DNA from: Lutibacter sp. | Lineage (GTDB): Bacteria > Bacteroidota > Bacteroidia > Flavobacteriales > Flavobacteriaceae | NCBI GenBank assembly: GCA_027449025.1 | Contig: DAIDMK010000035.1 | Span: 1 to 33,187 of the forward strand | Reading direction: 5' to 3' | Length of the DNA: 33,187 nucleotides | Shown: positions 1-7,992 of the stretch, piece by piece | Position numbering within the stretch: position 1 is the first letter of the stretch | Layout of the letters: every line of letters begins with the position of its first letter | The notes under the pieces: generated by a model | Database searches by the model: none | What the model was told of the DNA's origin: nothing | Seen by the model: the letters and a program-made list of their open reading frames with translations, nothing else | Translations under genes and position numbers: made by a program

Positions 1-723
1 CGTCCACCGGGACGTGAAGCATATCCAGGAGATGTGTTTTATTTACACTCTCGTTTATTGGAACGTGCGGCAAAAGTAATTAATAATGACATTATTGCAG
101 CGCAAATGAATGATATCCCGCCTTCTTTAGTTGGGAAAGTAAAAGGTGGAGGCTCATTAACAGCTTTGCCAATTATTGAAACTCAAGCAGGTGACGTATC
201 GGCATATATTCCTACAAATGTAATTTCTATTACAGACGGGCAAATTTTCTTGGAGTCCGATTTGTTTAACTCTGGTGTTCGTCCAGCTATTAACGTAGGT
301 ATTTCTGTATCGCGTGTTGGTGGAAATGCCCAAATTAAATCGATGAAAAAGGTAGCGGGAACTTTAAAATTAGACCAAGCACAATATCGTGAATTGGAGG
401 CGTTTGCGAAGTTTGGATCCGATTTAGATGCAGCAACCTTGAATGTTATTGAAAAAGGAAAACGCAATGTTGAGATTTTAAAACAAAATCAGAGCGACCC
501 ATTTAAAGTTGAAGATCAAATCGCCATTATTTATGCAGGTTCTAAAAACTTGTTGAGAACAGTTCCTGTTGAAAAAGTGAAGGAATTTGAACGCGATTTT
601 CTTGCTTACTTGAATGCAAAACATAGAGATGCATTGGATTTACTAAAAGCAGGTAAATTAACGGATGAGGTTATTGATACATTAACTATTGCCGCAAAAG
701 AAATTTCAGCTAAATACGTTTAA
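1..723 (+). CDS. atpA: F1Fo ATP synthase subunit alpha, C-terminal part (5' end outside window)
   Basis: The reading frame is open from base 1 and begins [25 protein letters not shown], so the gene is cut by the window edge and the ATG-like GTG at 34 is internal. The stretch from [20 protein letters not shown] through [14 protein letters not shown] and [15 protein letters not shown] is the conserved nucleotide-binding domain end of the F1 alpha subunit, followed by its helical C-terminal domain. Alpha subunits alternate with beta in the catalytic hexamer of F1 on the cytoplasmic face of the inner membrane and carry non-catalytic nucleotide sites. atpG follows 92 bp downstream on the same strand, as expected in Bacteroidetes, where the A-G block often ends the operon and atpD/atpC lie elsewhere. 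The visible part looks intact. Confidence 0.97.
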   Translation, partial: RPPGREAYPGDVFYLHSRLLERAAKVINNDIIAAQMNDIPPSLVGKVKGGGSLTALPIIETQAGDVSAYIPTNVISITDGQIFLESDLFNSGVRPAINVGISVSRVGGNAQIKSMKKVAGTLKLDQAQYRELEAFAKFGSDLDAATLNVIEKGKRNVEILKQNQSDPFKVEDQIAIIYAGSKNLLRTVPVEKVKEFERDFLAYLNAKHRDALDLLKAGKLTDEVIDTLTIAAKEISAKYV

Positions 724-734
724 TCCCCTCCTGA

Positions 735-752
735 CCTCCCCAAAAGGGGAGG
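735..752. repeat. GC-rich palindrome in the atpA-atpG gap
   Basis: A 7-bp perfect stem (CCTCCCC / GGGGAGG) with an AAAA loop lies 12 bp after the atpA stop. No U-tract follows directly, so it is probably not a strong terminator. It may be a short REP-like palindrome or an mRNA-processing or stability hairpin inside the operon. Its G-run core resembles the palindrome at 26448-26464. Confidence 0.6.
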
Positions 753-779
753 AAAGAGTTTTTATTAACAAAAAATAAA

Positions 780-800
780 ATCCTTTTATTTGGAAAGGAT
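780..800 (+). promoter_or_regulatory. Hairpin just upstream of atpG start
   Basis: An 8-bp stem (780-787 with 793-800, one G-T pair, 5-nt loop) ends 15 nt before the atpG ATG. It could influence atpG translation or 5' end stability. Nothing else in the gap explains it. The role is inference. Confidence 0.35.
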
Positions 801-815
801 TTAGGACAGGAAACA

Positions 816-1682
816 ATGGCAAACTTAAAAGAAATACGAAACAGAATTACATCCATTGGTTCAACCATGCAAATTACCAGTGCCATGAAAATGGTCTCTG
901 CCGCAAAGTTGAAAAAAGCACAAGATGCAATTACCCAAATGCGTCCGTATGCCAATAAGTTGACAGAACTTTTACAAAGTTTAAGTGCTACTTTAGAAGA
1001 TGATATAGAAAATGTTTATGCTGAACAAAAAATAGTTTCAAAAGTATTAATTGTTGCAATTACTTCAAACAGAGGTTTGTGTGGCGGATTTAATTCTTCA
1101 GTAATTAAAGGCACGGTAAAACATATTGAAGACAATTACCAAGGAAAACAAGTTGATATTTTATCAATTGGAAAAAAGGGATATGATATTTTATCGAAGA
1201 ATTTTACGGTTATTGAAAAGCATAACGATATATACGACGATTTAACCTTTAACAATGTTGCGGTAATTGCCGAAAGCATCATGGAATTATTTGCCAAGGG
1301 AAAATACGATAAAATTGAATTGGTGTACAACCAATTTAAAAATGCTGCAACCCAGATATTAACATATGAGCAATTTTTGCCAATTGAACTTGTTGAAGTT
1401 GAAGGTAAAATGAATGTAAGCACCGATTATATTTTTGAACCGAATAAAGCAGAAATTATATTCCAATTAATACCTAAATCTTTAAAAACGCAATTGTATA
1501 AAGCTATTAGAGATTCTTATGCTTCAGAACACGGTGCTCGAATGACAGCAATGCATAAAGCGACAGACAATGCAACAGAATTGCGTGACGAATTAAAATT
1601 GATGTATAACAAAGCACGTCAAGCCGCCATCACCAACGAAATTTTAGAAATTGTTGGAGGAGCGGAGGCTTTGAATAATTAG
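816..1682 (+). CDS. atpG: F1Fo ATP synthase subunit gamma
   Basis: 288 aa, the usual length for the family. The N-terminus (MANLKEIRNRITSIGSTMQI) and the C-terminal helix (ARMTAMHKATDNATELRDEL, then the end of the coiled coil) are the two conserved parts of the gamma shaft that turns inside the alpha/beta hexamer and couples proton flow to ATP synthesis. It follows atpA on the same strand and is the last gene of the operon before a strong terminator at 1867-1903. Oddity: the last seven codons and the stop (from 1661) are the first unit of a tandem array that continues downstream, so the 3' end of this gene has been duplicated at DNA level. The protein end (GGAEALNN) looks normal. Confidence 0.98.
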   Translation: MANLKEIRNRITSIGSTMQITSAMKMVSAAKLKKAQDAITQMRPYANKLTELLQSLSATLEDDIENVYAEQKIVSKVLIVAITSNRGLCGGFNSSVIKGTVKHIEDNYQGKQVDILSIGKKGYDILSKNFTVIEKHNDIYDDLTFNNVAVIAESIMELFAKGKYDKIELVYNQFKNAATQILTYEQFLPIELVEVEGKMNVSTDYIFEPNKAEIIFQLIPKSLKTQLYKAIRDSYASEHGARMTAMHKATDNATELRDELKLMYNKARQAAITNEILEIVGGAEALNN

Positions 1683-1860
1683 GCGGAGCGATAGCGGAGC
1701 CAAATTTCCCAAAGAGCGGAGGCTTTGAATAATTAGGCGGAGCGATAGCGGAGCCAAATTTCTCAAAGGCGCGGAAGCCCTTAATAATTAGGCGGAGCGA
1801 TAGCGGAGCCAAATTTCTCAAAGGCGCGGAAGCCCTTAATAATTAGGCGGAGCCAAATTA
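1661..1860 (+). repeat. Tandem array, about 3.7 units of 54-55 bp, beginning inside atpG
   Basis: Successive units are marked by TAATTAGGCGGAGC, with AGGCGG at 1681, 1735, 1790 and 1845, giving periods of 54, 55 and 55 bp. Unit 1 starts with the last codons of atpG, so each unit copies the atpG 3' end and stop plus about 33 bp of trailer. Units 1-2 carry AGCGGAGGCTTTGAATAATT, while units 3-4 carry the variant GCGGAAGCCCTTAATAATT. The last unit lacks about 11 bp of the CGATAGCGGAG segment. Tandem duplication by slippage or unequal exchange is the simple explanation. The array lies between gene and terminator and so would be transcribed. Confidence 0.92.
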
Positions 1861-1866
1861 AAATTT

Positions 1867-1903
1867 AAAAAAGAGTTTATCAGAAGTTGATAAACTCTTT
1901 TTT
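1867..1903 (+). terminator. Intrinsic terminator of the atp operon
   Basis: A 16-bp perfect stem (1867-1882 with 1888-1903) has a 5-nt loop (GAAGT) and ends in a T-run. It lies directly after the tandem array. The A-run on the left arm means it could also work on the minus strand. Confidence 0.9.
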
Positions 1904-1947
1904 AGTTTGGTATGTAATTTGCAAATACATTTAAAAACAAAACAAAC

Positions 1948-2409
1948 ATGAAAAAATTTATAGGCATAGGATTCATTACTCTAACAATCATCACTTTTTT
2001 TGGTTGTGGTGCTTCAAAAGTAAAAGCTCAGCATGAACATCCTTTTAAGGTTTTGGAGGCTACTTATACCAACTCAGCTGGCAAACAAGCAGATTCGATT
2101 GTAACTAAGCTAAAAATTAGCATAAACAACAAGGAAATTAAATTAGACTGTGTGTATTTTAGAAACCACAAAGTGAGCTTAACAAAGGTGGGTAGTGATG
2201 AAAATCCAGTTTTTATAGGAATTTTTGAAACTTCAACTATGCCACATGATTATATCTTAGACAGCGATCCAAAACAGGAATTTGGAAATAAGCCACCAGT
2301 AATTGTTACAAAATTACCTTTCGAACTTAACGACAATGAAGCTGTTGTATGTTATTCTTACAAAGACAAAATAAATTATTTCAAAATTTTGGAAGTAAAG
2401 GAAGAATAA
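1948..2409 (+). CDS. Hypothetical lipoprotein, 153 aa
   Basis: The N-terminus MKKFIGIGFITLTIITFFGC is a lipoprotein signal with Cys20 as the lipidation site (FFGC). The mature part is about 133 residues, beta-rich by appearance, with a single further Cys pair (DC at about 70 and VCYSY near the end). I do not recognise a family. There are no acidic residues right after the Cys (CGASKVKA), so it probably stays on the periplasmic face instead of being exported to the cell surface. It sits alone between the atp terminator and a convergent oxidoreductase gene. ATG at 1948 is the only start that gives the signal peptide. Confidence 0.75.
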   Translation: MKKFIGIGFITLTIITFFGCGASKVKAQHEHPFKVLEATYTNSAGKQADSIVTKLKISINNKEIKLDCVYFRNHKVSLTKVGSDENPVFIGIFETSTMPHDYILDSDPKQEFGNKPPVIVTKLPFELNDNEAVVCYSYKDKINYFKILEVKEE

Positions 2410-2447
2410 AGTCGAAAGACCGAAGTATTGATTGCGCGACTAAAAAT

Positions 2448-3419
2448 CTATAAATCTTCAGTGTAAACCAAACCAATCTCCTTTCTTACAGCATCCAATA
2501 AAGTAATGAGTTCTATGCTGTTTTGATGTGACCATAAATTACTTTGCCTACGGTTTTCAAGCAAACAGGAATTGCATTCCGCAATTTGATGCGTAAATCC
2601 TTTTCCGGCAATTGGAAGCGAAATTTTTTCTTCTTGGTTGTTTTTAAATACCGAAAAAGAACTTGCTTCATTCCAAGGGCTGTCAATTATAATTTCTCCT
2701 AAAGTGCCACTTATTTTTGCAATTCTTTTAGAGTTTGACTTAAAACTGCTAAAAAGTACCGCTTGGGCATTTTTATAATCAAAAATCATGGAAACTTGTG
2801 AGTCGGCACCAGATTCATAAAAATGGGCTTTGGCAATAATTTTGTCGGGTATTCCCAAAATTAAATAAGCCAAAAAGATTGGATAAATCCCAATATCAAG
2901 AATTGATCCTCCTCCCAATTCCTTATCATAAATGCGCTGTATTGAAGGGTTTGCTTTGAACGAAAAATCGGCGTTTATATATTTTATGTCCCCAACTCCG
3001 CCCATTTCAACAATACTTTTAATTTCTTTTATAGCTGGTAAAAACCGAGTCCATAAGGCTTCCATTAAAAACATATTGTGCTTTTTAGAGGCTTCAATCA
3101 TGTTAAAAACCTGTTGTTTGTTTATGGCAAAAGGCTTTTCACACAATACCGCTTTTTTATGCTCCAAAGCTAAAATAGCAATTTGTGCATGGCTGTTATG
3201 CGGTGTTGCAATGTAAACAATGTCAACAAACTTATCCTGTAGTAGTGCTTCATAAGATCCATAAAACTTTTTAGCATCATATGTTGCAGCAAATGCATCG
3301 GCCTTGGCTAAATTTCGTGAGGCGACTGCTTCAAGTTTAGCATTATCTATCAACTTCAAGTCGTTCGCTAACTTTTGGGCTATTTTACCCAATCCAATAA
3401 TTCCCCATTTAATTTTCAT
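2448..3419 (-). CDS. Gfo/Idh/MocA family oxidoreductase
   Basis: 323 aa. The N-terminal Rossmann fold begins WGIIGLGKIAQKLANDL (residues 5-21). The family signature CEKPFA is at 93-98, with the Lys typical of NAD(P)-dependent sugar dehydrogenases of this family. The C-terminal half is the alpha/beta substrate domain (GGGSILDIGIYPI around 168-180, the usual DxGxY-type segment). Members oxidise or reduce sugars, inositols or related polyols, and some are dihydrodiol dehydrogenase-like. The substrate cannot be read from sequence. The gene stands alone, convergent with the lipoprotein gene at 1948 and divergent from the one at 3528. Confidence 0.9.
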   Translation of the reverse strand: MKIKWGIIGLGKIAQKLANDLKLIDNAKLEAVASRNLAKADAFAATYDAKKFYGSYEALLQDKFVDIVYIATPHNSHAQIAILALEHKKAVLCEKPFAINKQQVFNMIEASKKHNMFLMEALWTRFLPAIKEIKSIVEMGGVGDIKYINADFSFKANPSIQRIYDKELGGGSILDIGIYPIFLAYLILGIPDKIIAKAHFYESGADSQVSMIFDYKNAQAVLFSSFKSNSKRIAKISGTLGEIIIDSPWNEASSFSVFKNNQEEKISLPIAGKGFTHQIAECNSCLLENRRQSNLWSHQNSIELITLLDAVRKEIGLVYTEDL

Positions 3420-3527
3420 ACTTAAAACACCAAAATTTAAACGATTAAAAACATTATAAAAGTACTTAAATTTTATTTGGCATAGAATTTGAATTTCAAG
3501 TAAAATAACGTTAAAAACAAAATAATT

Positions 3528-4454
3528 ATGAGGGCTATAAAATTACTTTTAGGAACGTTGCTTATCGGAATGTTGTTCACTTCTTGTATTGTTGACAATA
3601 CCATTGATGAACCTTATTATGTTTCACTTGAAGAAGTTGTTACAGCAAATGATTTGTGGTACATAGATTATAATAACACAACCGGAACCGGAGATGTGCC
3701 ATTTTTAACAAAAGCCTTCACCATATCATTTATAAATGGAAAAGTTTATGCCAATAACAATTTGGTAGGAATTGGAACTGTTGGAAATGGTTACGGAATT
3801 CAAATTGGATATTACGACACGTTTAACGACCAATTAGAAATAGATCATAATTTAGATGGATTTTACAATTTTGATGTCATTCAATTGTCGGTAAATAATA
3901 TAAAATTAAGGGACAATTACAACGATGTTACCTATAATTTATTGGGATACCAAAAATTTAATTTTAATTATGACCAAGTTTTTTATGATAATATTGAATA
4001 TTTTTTACAGGAATACACTGCTTGGGAAAATACCTATACAAGTGCTGCCGGAGCAGTAAATCCTTTTGATTATGAAAATTTTTTACAATTTACCCCAGAA
4101 AATTTAACAACATTTTATTCTTCTAAAGATAATGTTGGCACACCTATTGCTAATATATATTGGGATTATGTAGGAGACTATGCAGTGGTCAACGTTCAAG
4201 GAAATGACAATCTAAAAATTTTAACATTAGATTATGACATTTCGGACAATGAAAAGTTTGAGTTAACCGTTCTCAATGATGAGAAGATTAGTTTGTATCA
4301 TATAGCTTCTGGCACAACATATGAGTTTACTGGAAGAGGATATATTCAGTACTTAAAACCAAGTTCAAGTTTGGCAAAAAGCACTACAAGTGATGAAGGA
4401 AGAGCAAGAACAAAAGTATTTAGAGAAACAGAAATTAGAAGAAATTTAAAATAA
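3528..4454 (+). CDS. Hypothetical flavobacterial lipoprotein, 308 aa
   Basis: The signal peptide MRAIKLLLGTLLIGMLFTSC has a lipobox with Cys20, followed by IVDNTIDEP, acidic enough to suggest surface export. The body is rich in Tyr, Asn and Asp (DLWYIDYNNTTGTGDVPFL at about 42-60, the FYDNIEYFLQEY region around 157), which resembles a conserved flavobacterial lipoprotein family that I know only as uncharacterised. The last 35 residues are basic and Ser/Thr-rich and look disordered. A strong terminator follows at 4502. Function unknown. Confidence 0.75.
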   Translation: MRAIKLLLGTLLIGMLFTSCIVDNTIDEPYYVSLEEVVTANDLWYIDYNNTTGTGDVPFLTKAFTISFINGKVYANNNLVGIGTVGNGYGIQIGYYDTFNDQLEIDHNLDGFYNFDVIQLSVNNIKLRDNYNDVTYNLLGYQKFNFNYDQVFYDNIEYFLQEYTAWENTYTSAAGAVNPFDYENFLQFTPENLTTFYSSKDNVGTPIANIYWDYVGDYAVVNVQGNDNLKILTLDYDISDNEKFELTVLNDEKISLYHIASGTTYEFTGRGYIQYLKPSSSLAKSTTSDEGRARTKVFRETEIRRNLK

Positions 4455-4501
4455 AGTTTGGTTAGTTGATTTTTGGTTGGTTATTTATAACCAATTGAGT
4501 T

Positions 4502-4532
4502 AGCCGCTCCCTCATCGGGGCGGCTTTTTTTT
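4502..4532 (+). terminator. Intrinsic terminator after the 3528 lipoprotein gene
   Basis: A 9-bp GC-rich stem (AGCCGCTCC / GGGGCGGCT, one G-T pair) with a 6-nt loop (4511-4516) is followed by eight T. It lies 48 bp after the stop of the lipoprotein gene and 30 bp before the SDR gene, which separates the two transcripts. Confidence 0.9.
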
Positions 4533-4561
4533 GTACCTTTATGCTTTAAAAAACAACACAA

Positions 4562-5317
4562 ATGAACAATAAAACAGCATTTATTACAGGCGCAACTTCA
4601 GGAATTGGAAAAGCAACTGCGCAACTTTTTGCTAAAAACAAAATTCGATTGGTGCTTTGTGGAAGACGGAGCGATCGGCTTACCGAGATAAAAGCAGAAT
4701 TAGCTAAATTAACAGATGTTACTACCTTACAATTTGATGTTAGCAATAAAGATGAAGTTTTTAAAGCAATTGCATCACTTCCAAAGGAATTTCAACATAT
4801 CGATATTTTAATTAACAATGCTGGGAATGCACATGGCTTAAGTACCATTCAGGAAGGAAATATGGATGATTGGGATGCCATGATTGATATCAATGTAAAA
4901 GGATTGTTGTATGTTTCAAAGGCAATACTTCCACAAATGGTGGATAGAAACGATGGCTTTATAGTAAATATAGGCTCCATTGCGGGCAAAGAAGTGTATC
5001 CTAATGGAAATGTATATTGTGCTTCAAAATATGCCGTAAATGCTTTAAATAAAGCCATGCGAATAGATTTGAATAAACACAATATTAGGGTTTCGGCCAT
5101 TCATCCAGGTGCTGTGGAAACGGAGTTTTCTGAAGTTCGATTTAAAGGCGACAAAGAAAAAGCAAAAAACGTTTATAAAGGATTTAATGCCTTGCAACCG
5201 GAAGATATTGCCGATATAATTTACTTTGTAGTAACGCGACCTTATCACGTTAATATTGAAGATTTAATCGTGTATCCAACGGCACAGGCAAGCGCTACTA
5301 TTATGAATCGAGTATGA
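4562..5317 (+). CDS. Short-chain dehydrogenase/reductase (classical SDR, YdfG-like)
   Basis: 251 aa. TGATSGIG at 9-16 is the cofactor loop, the GRRSDRL segment at 34-40 suggests NADP(H), NNAG is at 85-88, and the catalytic Ser139, Tyr152 and Lys156 (YxxxK) are in place. It matches the YdfG-like group of classical SDRs that act on 3-hydroxy acids or small carbonyl compounds, but the natural substrate is open. It is cytosolic. The next gene starts 10 bp downstream, so the two form an operon. A box TACCTTTA at 4534-4541 is one base off the -7 consensus and sits just after the terminator, where a promoter is expected. Confidence 0.93.
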   Translation: MNNKTAFITGATSGIGKATAQLFAKNKIRLVLCGRRSDRLTEIKAELAKLTDVTTLQFDVSNKDEVFKAIASLPKEFQHIDILINNAGNAHGLSTIQEGNMDDWDAMIDINVKGLLYVSKAILPQMVDRNDGFIVNIGSIAGKEVYPNGNVYCASKYAVNALNKAMRIDLNKHNIRVSAIHPGAVETEFSEVRFKGDKEKAKNVYKGFNALQPEDIADIIYFVVTRPYHVNIEDLIVYPTAQASATIMNRV

Positions 5318-5327
5318 GGTAAATGCC

Positions 5328-6467
5328 ATGATTAACAAGCGACTTTTAATAAAAAATTTGTTGGCCCATAACGATGAAAATAGCTTTTATGACAAGAAGC
5401 TGAAAATTTCATTGGATCATAAAGAGGGAAAAGCAAAATTTTTAAAAATCGTTTGCGCCTTGGCGAATTCAAATCTCGAAAACAATTCTTACATTGTTAT
5501 TGGCGTTGATGATGAATTCGATAAAATTGAAGGTGTCGATTTTTTTGACGATAGCAAGATTCAAAATTTGATGAATTCTTACTTTAACAATCCGCCAAAA
5601 ATTCAATATGAAAACATCCCTTTTCCACGATTGCCAAAACACAAAGTTGTGGGTTTGGTTACCATTCATCCTTCAAAGAAAATAGCTTCTCTTAATAAAA
5701 ATATTTGGAAATATGTTAAAGGAACCGTTTTTTACAGGCGAGGAAGCAACTCTTTATCAACATTAAAAACCTTTGAAATCACAGAATCCAACAAAGCCAT
5801 TGTTGAAGCGATAGAGAAAAATGCCAGTAGCAATATTCAACTGACTTTAGATGGGGTTTTTGATTTTATGAATAGGCATAAAAGAGCTTACCATCCAACT
5901 TATAAGGTTTTTAATGAACAGATTGTACTTTGTTGGGCTGGCAAAAAAAGAGTGGTGAAAGGCGAGACTTTTTATTCACGCGTGGATATTGAGCTGATTA
6001 ACGAACAGGTGCGGCTGTTTTATTCTGCTTTGGATGAGGTAAAAATAGAATTTGATAAAAATTCCTTTAGGATTACGGAGTATGTTTATTTAGGACTTAA
6101 AAAATCTTTCGATTATTATCCGCTGGAAAAAACCGTGATGCATTTTAAGGAAAACGGAAAATATAATATTGTAAGTGAATTGTTATTTGAGCCACCTCAG
6201 TTTGATAAAAAATTATTGCACCACGTTTTTAACAATTGCAATGCGATTTTAGGAAAATTAAAGAAGAACTTGCCGCTTGCTGAAAGTGAATTGGAAGATG
6301 TACACGAAATGCCAACTTATTATTTAATTTGCGTTTTAAATAAAATCCCGAATGCTTTTATCAGGCTGAAGGAATCAGAATTGTTGCTTAGAAATTTAGA
6401 AGACAAAACCGGATACATCAAATATAAAGAAGCTGTCAGAATTCTTAGAAAAGTTAAGTATCGATAA
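5328..6467 (+). CDS. AlbA_2 (Schlafen-type) putative DNA/nucleotide-binding protein
   Basis: 379 aa. The first 135 residues look like an AlbA_2/Schlafen domain: KKLKISLDHKEGKAKFLKIV, then ALANSN and YIVIGVDD (about 48-63), then the IPFPRLPKHKVVGLVTIHPS strand pair and KGTVFYRRGSNS (132-143). Such domains are often annotated as ATP-binding or as transcriptional regulators. The C-terminal 240 residues have no motif I recognise. It lies 10 bp after the SDR gene and is surely co-transcribed. Convergent dgt follows. There is no sign of truncation. Confidence 0.75.
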   Translation: MINKRLLIKNLLAHNDENSFYDKKLKISLDHKEGKAKFLKIVCALANSNLENNSYIVIGVDDEFDKIEGVDFFDDSKIQNLMNSYFNNPPKIQYENIPFPRLPKHKVVGLVTIHPSKKIASLNKNIWKYVKGTVFYRRGSNSLSTLKTFEITESNKAIVEAIEKNASSNIQLTLDGVFDFMNRHKRAYHPTYKVFNEQIVLCWAGKKRVVKGETFYSRVDIELINEQVRLFYSALDEVKIEFDKNSFRITEYVYLGLKKSFDYYPLEKTVMHFKENGKYNIVSELLFEPPQFDKKLLHHVFNNCNAILGKLKKNLPLAESELEDVHEMPTYYLICVLNKIPNAFIRLKESELLLRNLEDKTGYIKYKEAVRILRKVKYR

Positions 6468-6507
6468 AGTTGGTAATTCTTTTATCAGTTAAAATAACTC
6501 CGCTAAA

Positions 6508-7839
6508 TTAACCCTTTAATTTTTTGAATAATTCCAGTGCATAGCCGTCGGTTAAACTTGCCACATAACCACAAATGGATAAAACCCTTAAATACAAGGA
6601 TTCTTTAGGTTCTTGAAGGCTTTCGGGCAATAAATTCAAAATTAATTTGTCGTAATTTGTCAATGTATTTTCATATTTTCGGTTGCTTGCTAAAACAAAA
6701 ACATCTAGTAAAGTGGCAATTACATTATAGCCAACCAATTCTTTTTCAATAACTTCCCTGCTTTTATAGATTTTTTCAACACTAAGTTTAATGATGTCAT
6801 TTATTTGGGCTTCATAAATGCATTTGTCCAATAAAGAGTATTGGTATTCACCTTTTAAAATAGCCGCCTCCTGTTTTAAAAAAACATTGGCCGCCTCATT
6901 TATTAAATTTCCTATGGCCAAGGCACGGAGGTAACTTAAACGGTCTTTTTTAAATTGCAGCTGGTGGTATTTTTTGGAGTCAATGGTGTTTCTTACCAAT
7001 TTTATCAAATATTCAAGTGCAAAATCTTCCTCAATCAAACCCAAATTTATGCCATCTTCAAAATCGATAATCGTATAACAAATATCGTCAGCAGCTTCAA
7101 CCAAATATGCCAAAGGATGTCTGTGATAACTTGAATTTCCACTTTTTGAAGCAAGTCCCAATTCCTGAGCCACATCTTCAAAACAAGGAACTTCCGACTG
7201 AAAAACGCCATATTTTTTATCAGCCACATGTGTTGTTGGTTTTTTGGGCAAAGACTCTTTTGGATATTTTATAAAAGTGCCCAAGGTGGCATAAGACAAT
7301 CGCAAACCACCCTCCATGCCGTCTTTACTTTCTGTTAAAATTCGGAAACCGTTGGCGTTTCCTTCAAAATCAACAAAATCCTGCCACTGTTTTTTGGTAA
7401 GATGGGCTTCATATTGTTTACCGTTTCCATGTTTAAAATATTCGCCAATGGCTTTTTCGCCGCTATGACCAAAAGGCGGATTTCCAATATCATGCGCCAA
7501 AGCTGCCGTGGCAACAATCGCACCAAAATCGTTCATGGTATAACCCAATTCAACCAATTCTGGATGGTTTTTAAGCACCTGTTCGCCAACTTTTCTACCT
7601 AAAGAACGCGCCACAACACTAACTTCCAAACTGTGGGTAAGTCGGGTATGCACAAAATCGGTTTTAGAAAGCGGAACAACTTGTGTTTTATCCTGCAGAC
7701 TTCTGAAGGAATCAGAGAAAATAATTCGGTCATAATCCACTTCAAAACCCAAACGGGTTTCATCTTGGTCTTTGCGAGGTCGTATTTGTGTATCACCAAA
7801 TCTCTTGAGAGATAATAGTTGACTCCAGTTCATTCCCAT
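6508..7839 (-). CDS. dgt: Deoxyguanosinetriphosphate triphosphohydrolase (dGTPase)
   Basis: 443 aa. This HD-domain phosphohydrolase cleaves dGTP to deoxyguanosine and triphosphate and so shapes dNTP pools. The HD metal site is visible: RLTHSLEV (His69), ALAHDIGNPPFGHSGE (His116-Asp117), and the later VEAADDICYTIIDFEDG with the final Asp ligand. The opening (MNWSQLLSLKR, then RPRKDQDETRLGFEVDYDRI) is typical of the bacterial Dgt family. ATG at 7839 and the internal ATG two codons later are both possible starts. The gene is divergent from the CarboxypepD_reg gene at 7993, with 153 bp between them. Confidence 0.95.
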   Translation of the reverse strand: MGMNWSQLLSLKRFGDTQIRPRKDQDETRLGFEVDYDRIIFSDSFRSLQDKTQVVPLSKTDFVHTRLTHSLEVSVVARSLGRKVGEQVLKNHPELVELGYTMNDFGAIVATAALAHDIGNPPFGHSGEKAIGEYFKHGNGKQYEAHLTKKQWQDFVDFEGNANGFRILTESKDGMEGGLRLSYATLGTFIKYPKESLPKKPTTHVADKKYGVFQSEVPCFEDVAQELGLASKSGNSSYHRHPLAYLVEAADDICYTIIDFEDGINLGLIEEDFALEYLIKLVRNTIDSKKYHQLQFKKDRLSYLRALAIGNLINEAANVFLKQEAAILKGEYQYSLLDKCIYEAQINDIIKLSVEKIYKSREVIEKELVGYNVIATLLDVFVLASNRKYENTLTNYDKLILNLLPESLQEPKESLYLRVLSICGYVASLTDGYALELFKKLKG

Positions 7840-7904
7840 AATAAAATATTTTGTGCAAGATACTTAATAAATTATATTTTTTTGAAAGCCTCTTTTTTAT
7901 AATC

Positions 7905-7964
7905 TTAACATTTAAGGTATAAAAGGTTAAAGTATGCTTAACTATTAATTAACATAAGTTAATT
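7905..7964 (+). promoter_or_regulatory. Phased TTAACA-like direct repeats (11-bp period), array 1
   Basis: Hexamers TTAACA (7905), TTAAAG (7927), TTAACT (7938), TTAACA (7949) and TTAATT (7959) are spaced 22, 11, 11 and 10 bp, with the 7916 position degenerate. The array ends just before a -7-like box (TATTTTG, 7965-7971) of the gene at 7993. The 11-bp phasing of direct hexamers is the known layout of PhoB/PhoP (OmpR-family) binding sites; B. subtilis PhoP boxes are TT(A/T/C)ACA at this spacing. Which regulator binds here is inference. Confidence 0.6.
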
Positions 7965-7992
7965 TATTTTGACATATCTTAAAAACACAACA

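Noticed and set aside
1630-1821. Minus-strand frame with repeated GSAIAPPNYSKPPL blocks
   Set aside because: It is the reverse reading of the atpG 3' tandem array; no promoter, and it overlaps a real gene.
1661-1860. CRISPR-like array
   Set aside because: Repeat and interval are copied together, with no unique spacers, and the first unit is atpG coding sequence.
2410-2447. AGTCG/CGACT inverted repeat as terminator between the convergent genes
   Set aside because: Only a 5-bp stem with a long loop and no T-run.
7969-7992. TTG start at 7969 for the CarboxypepD_reg protein
   Set aside because: It would put eight residues before the signal peptide, and the codon lies in the -7 box region; ATG 7993 fits better.
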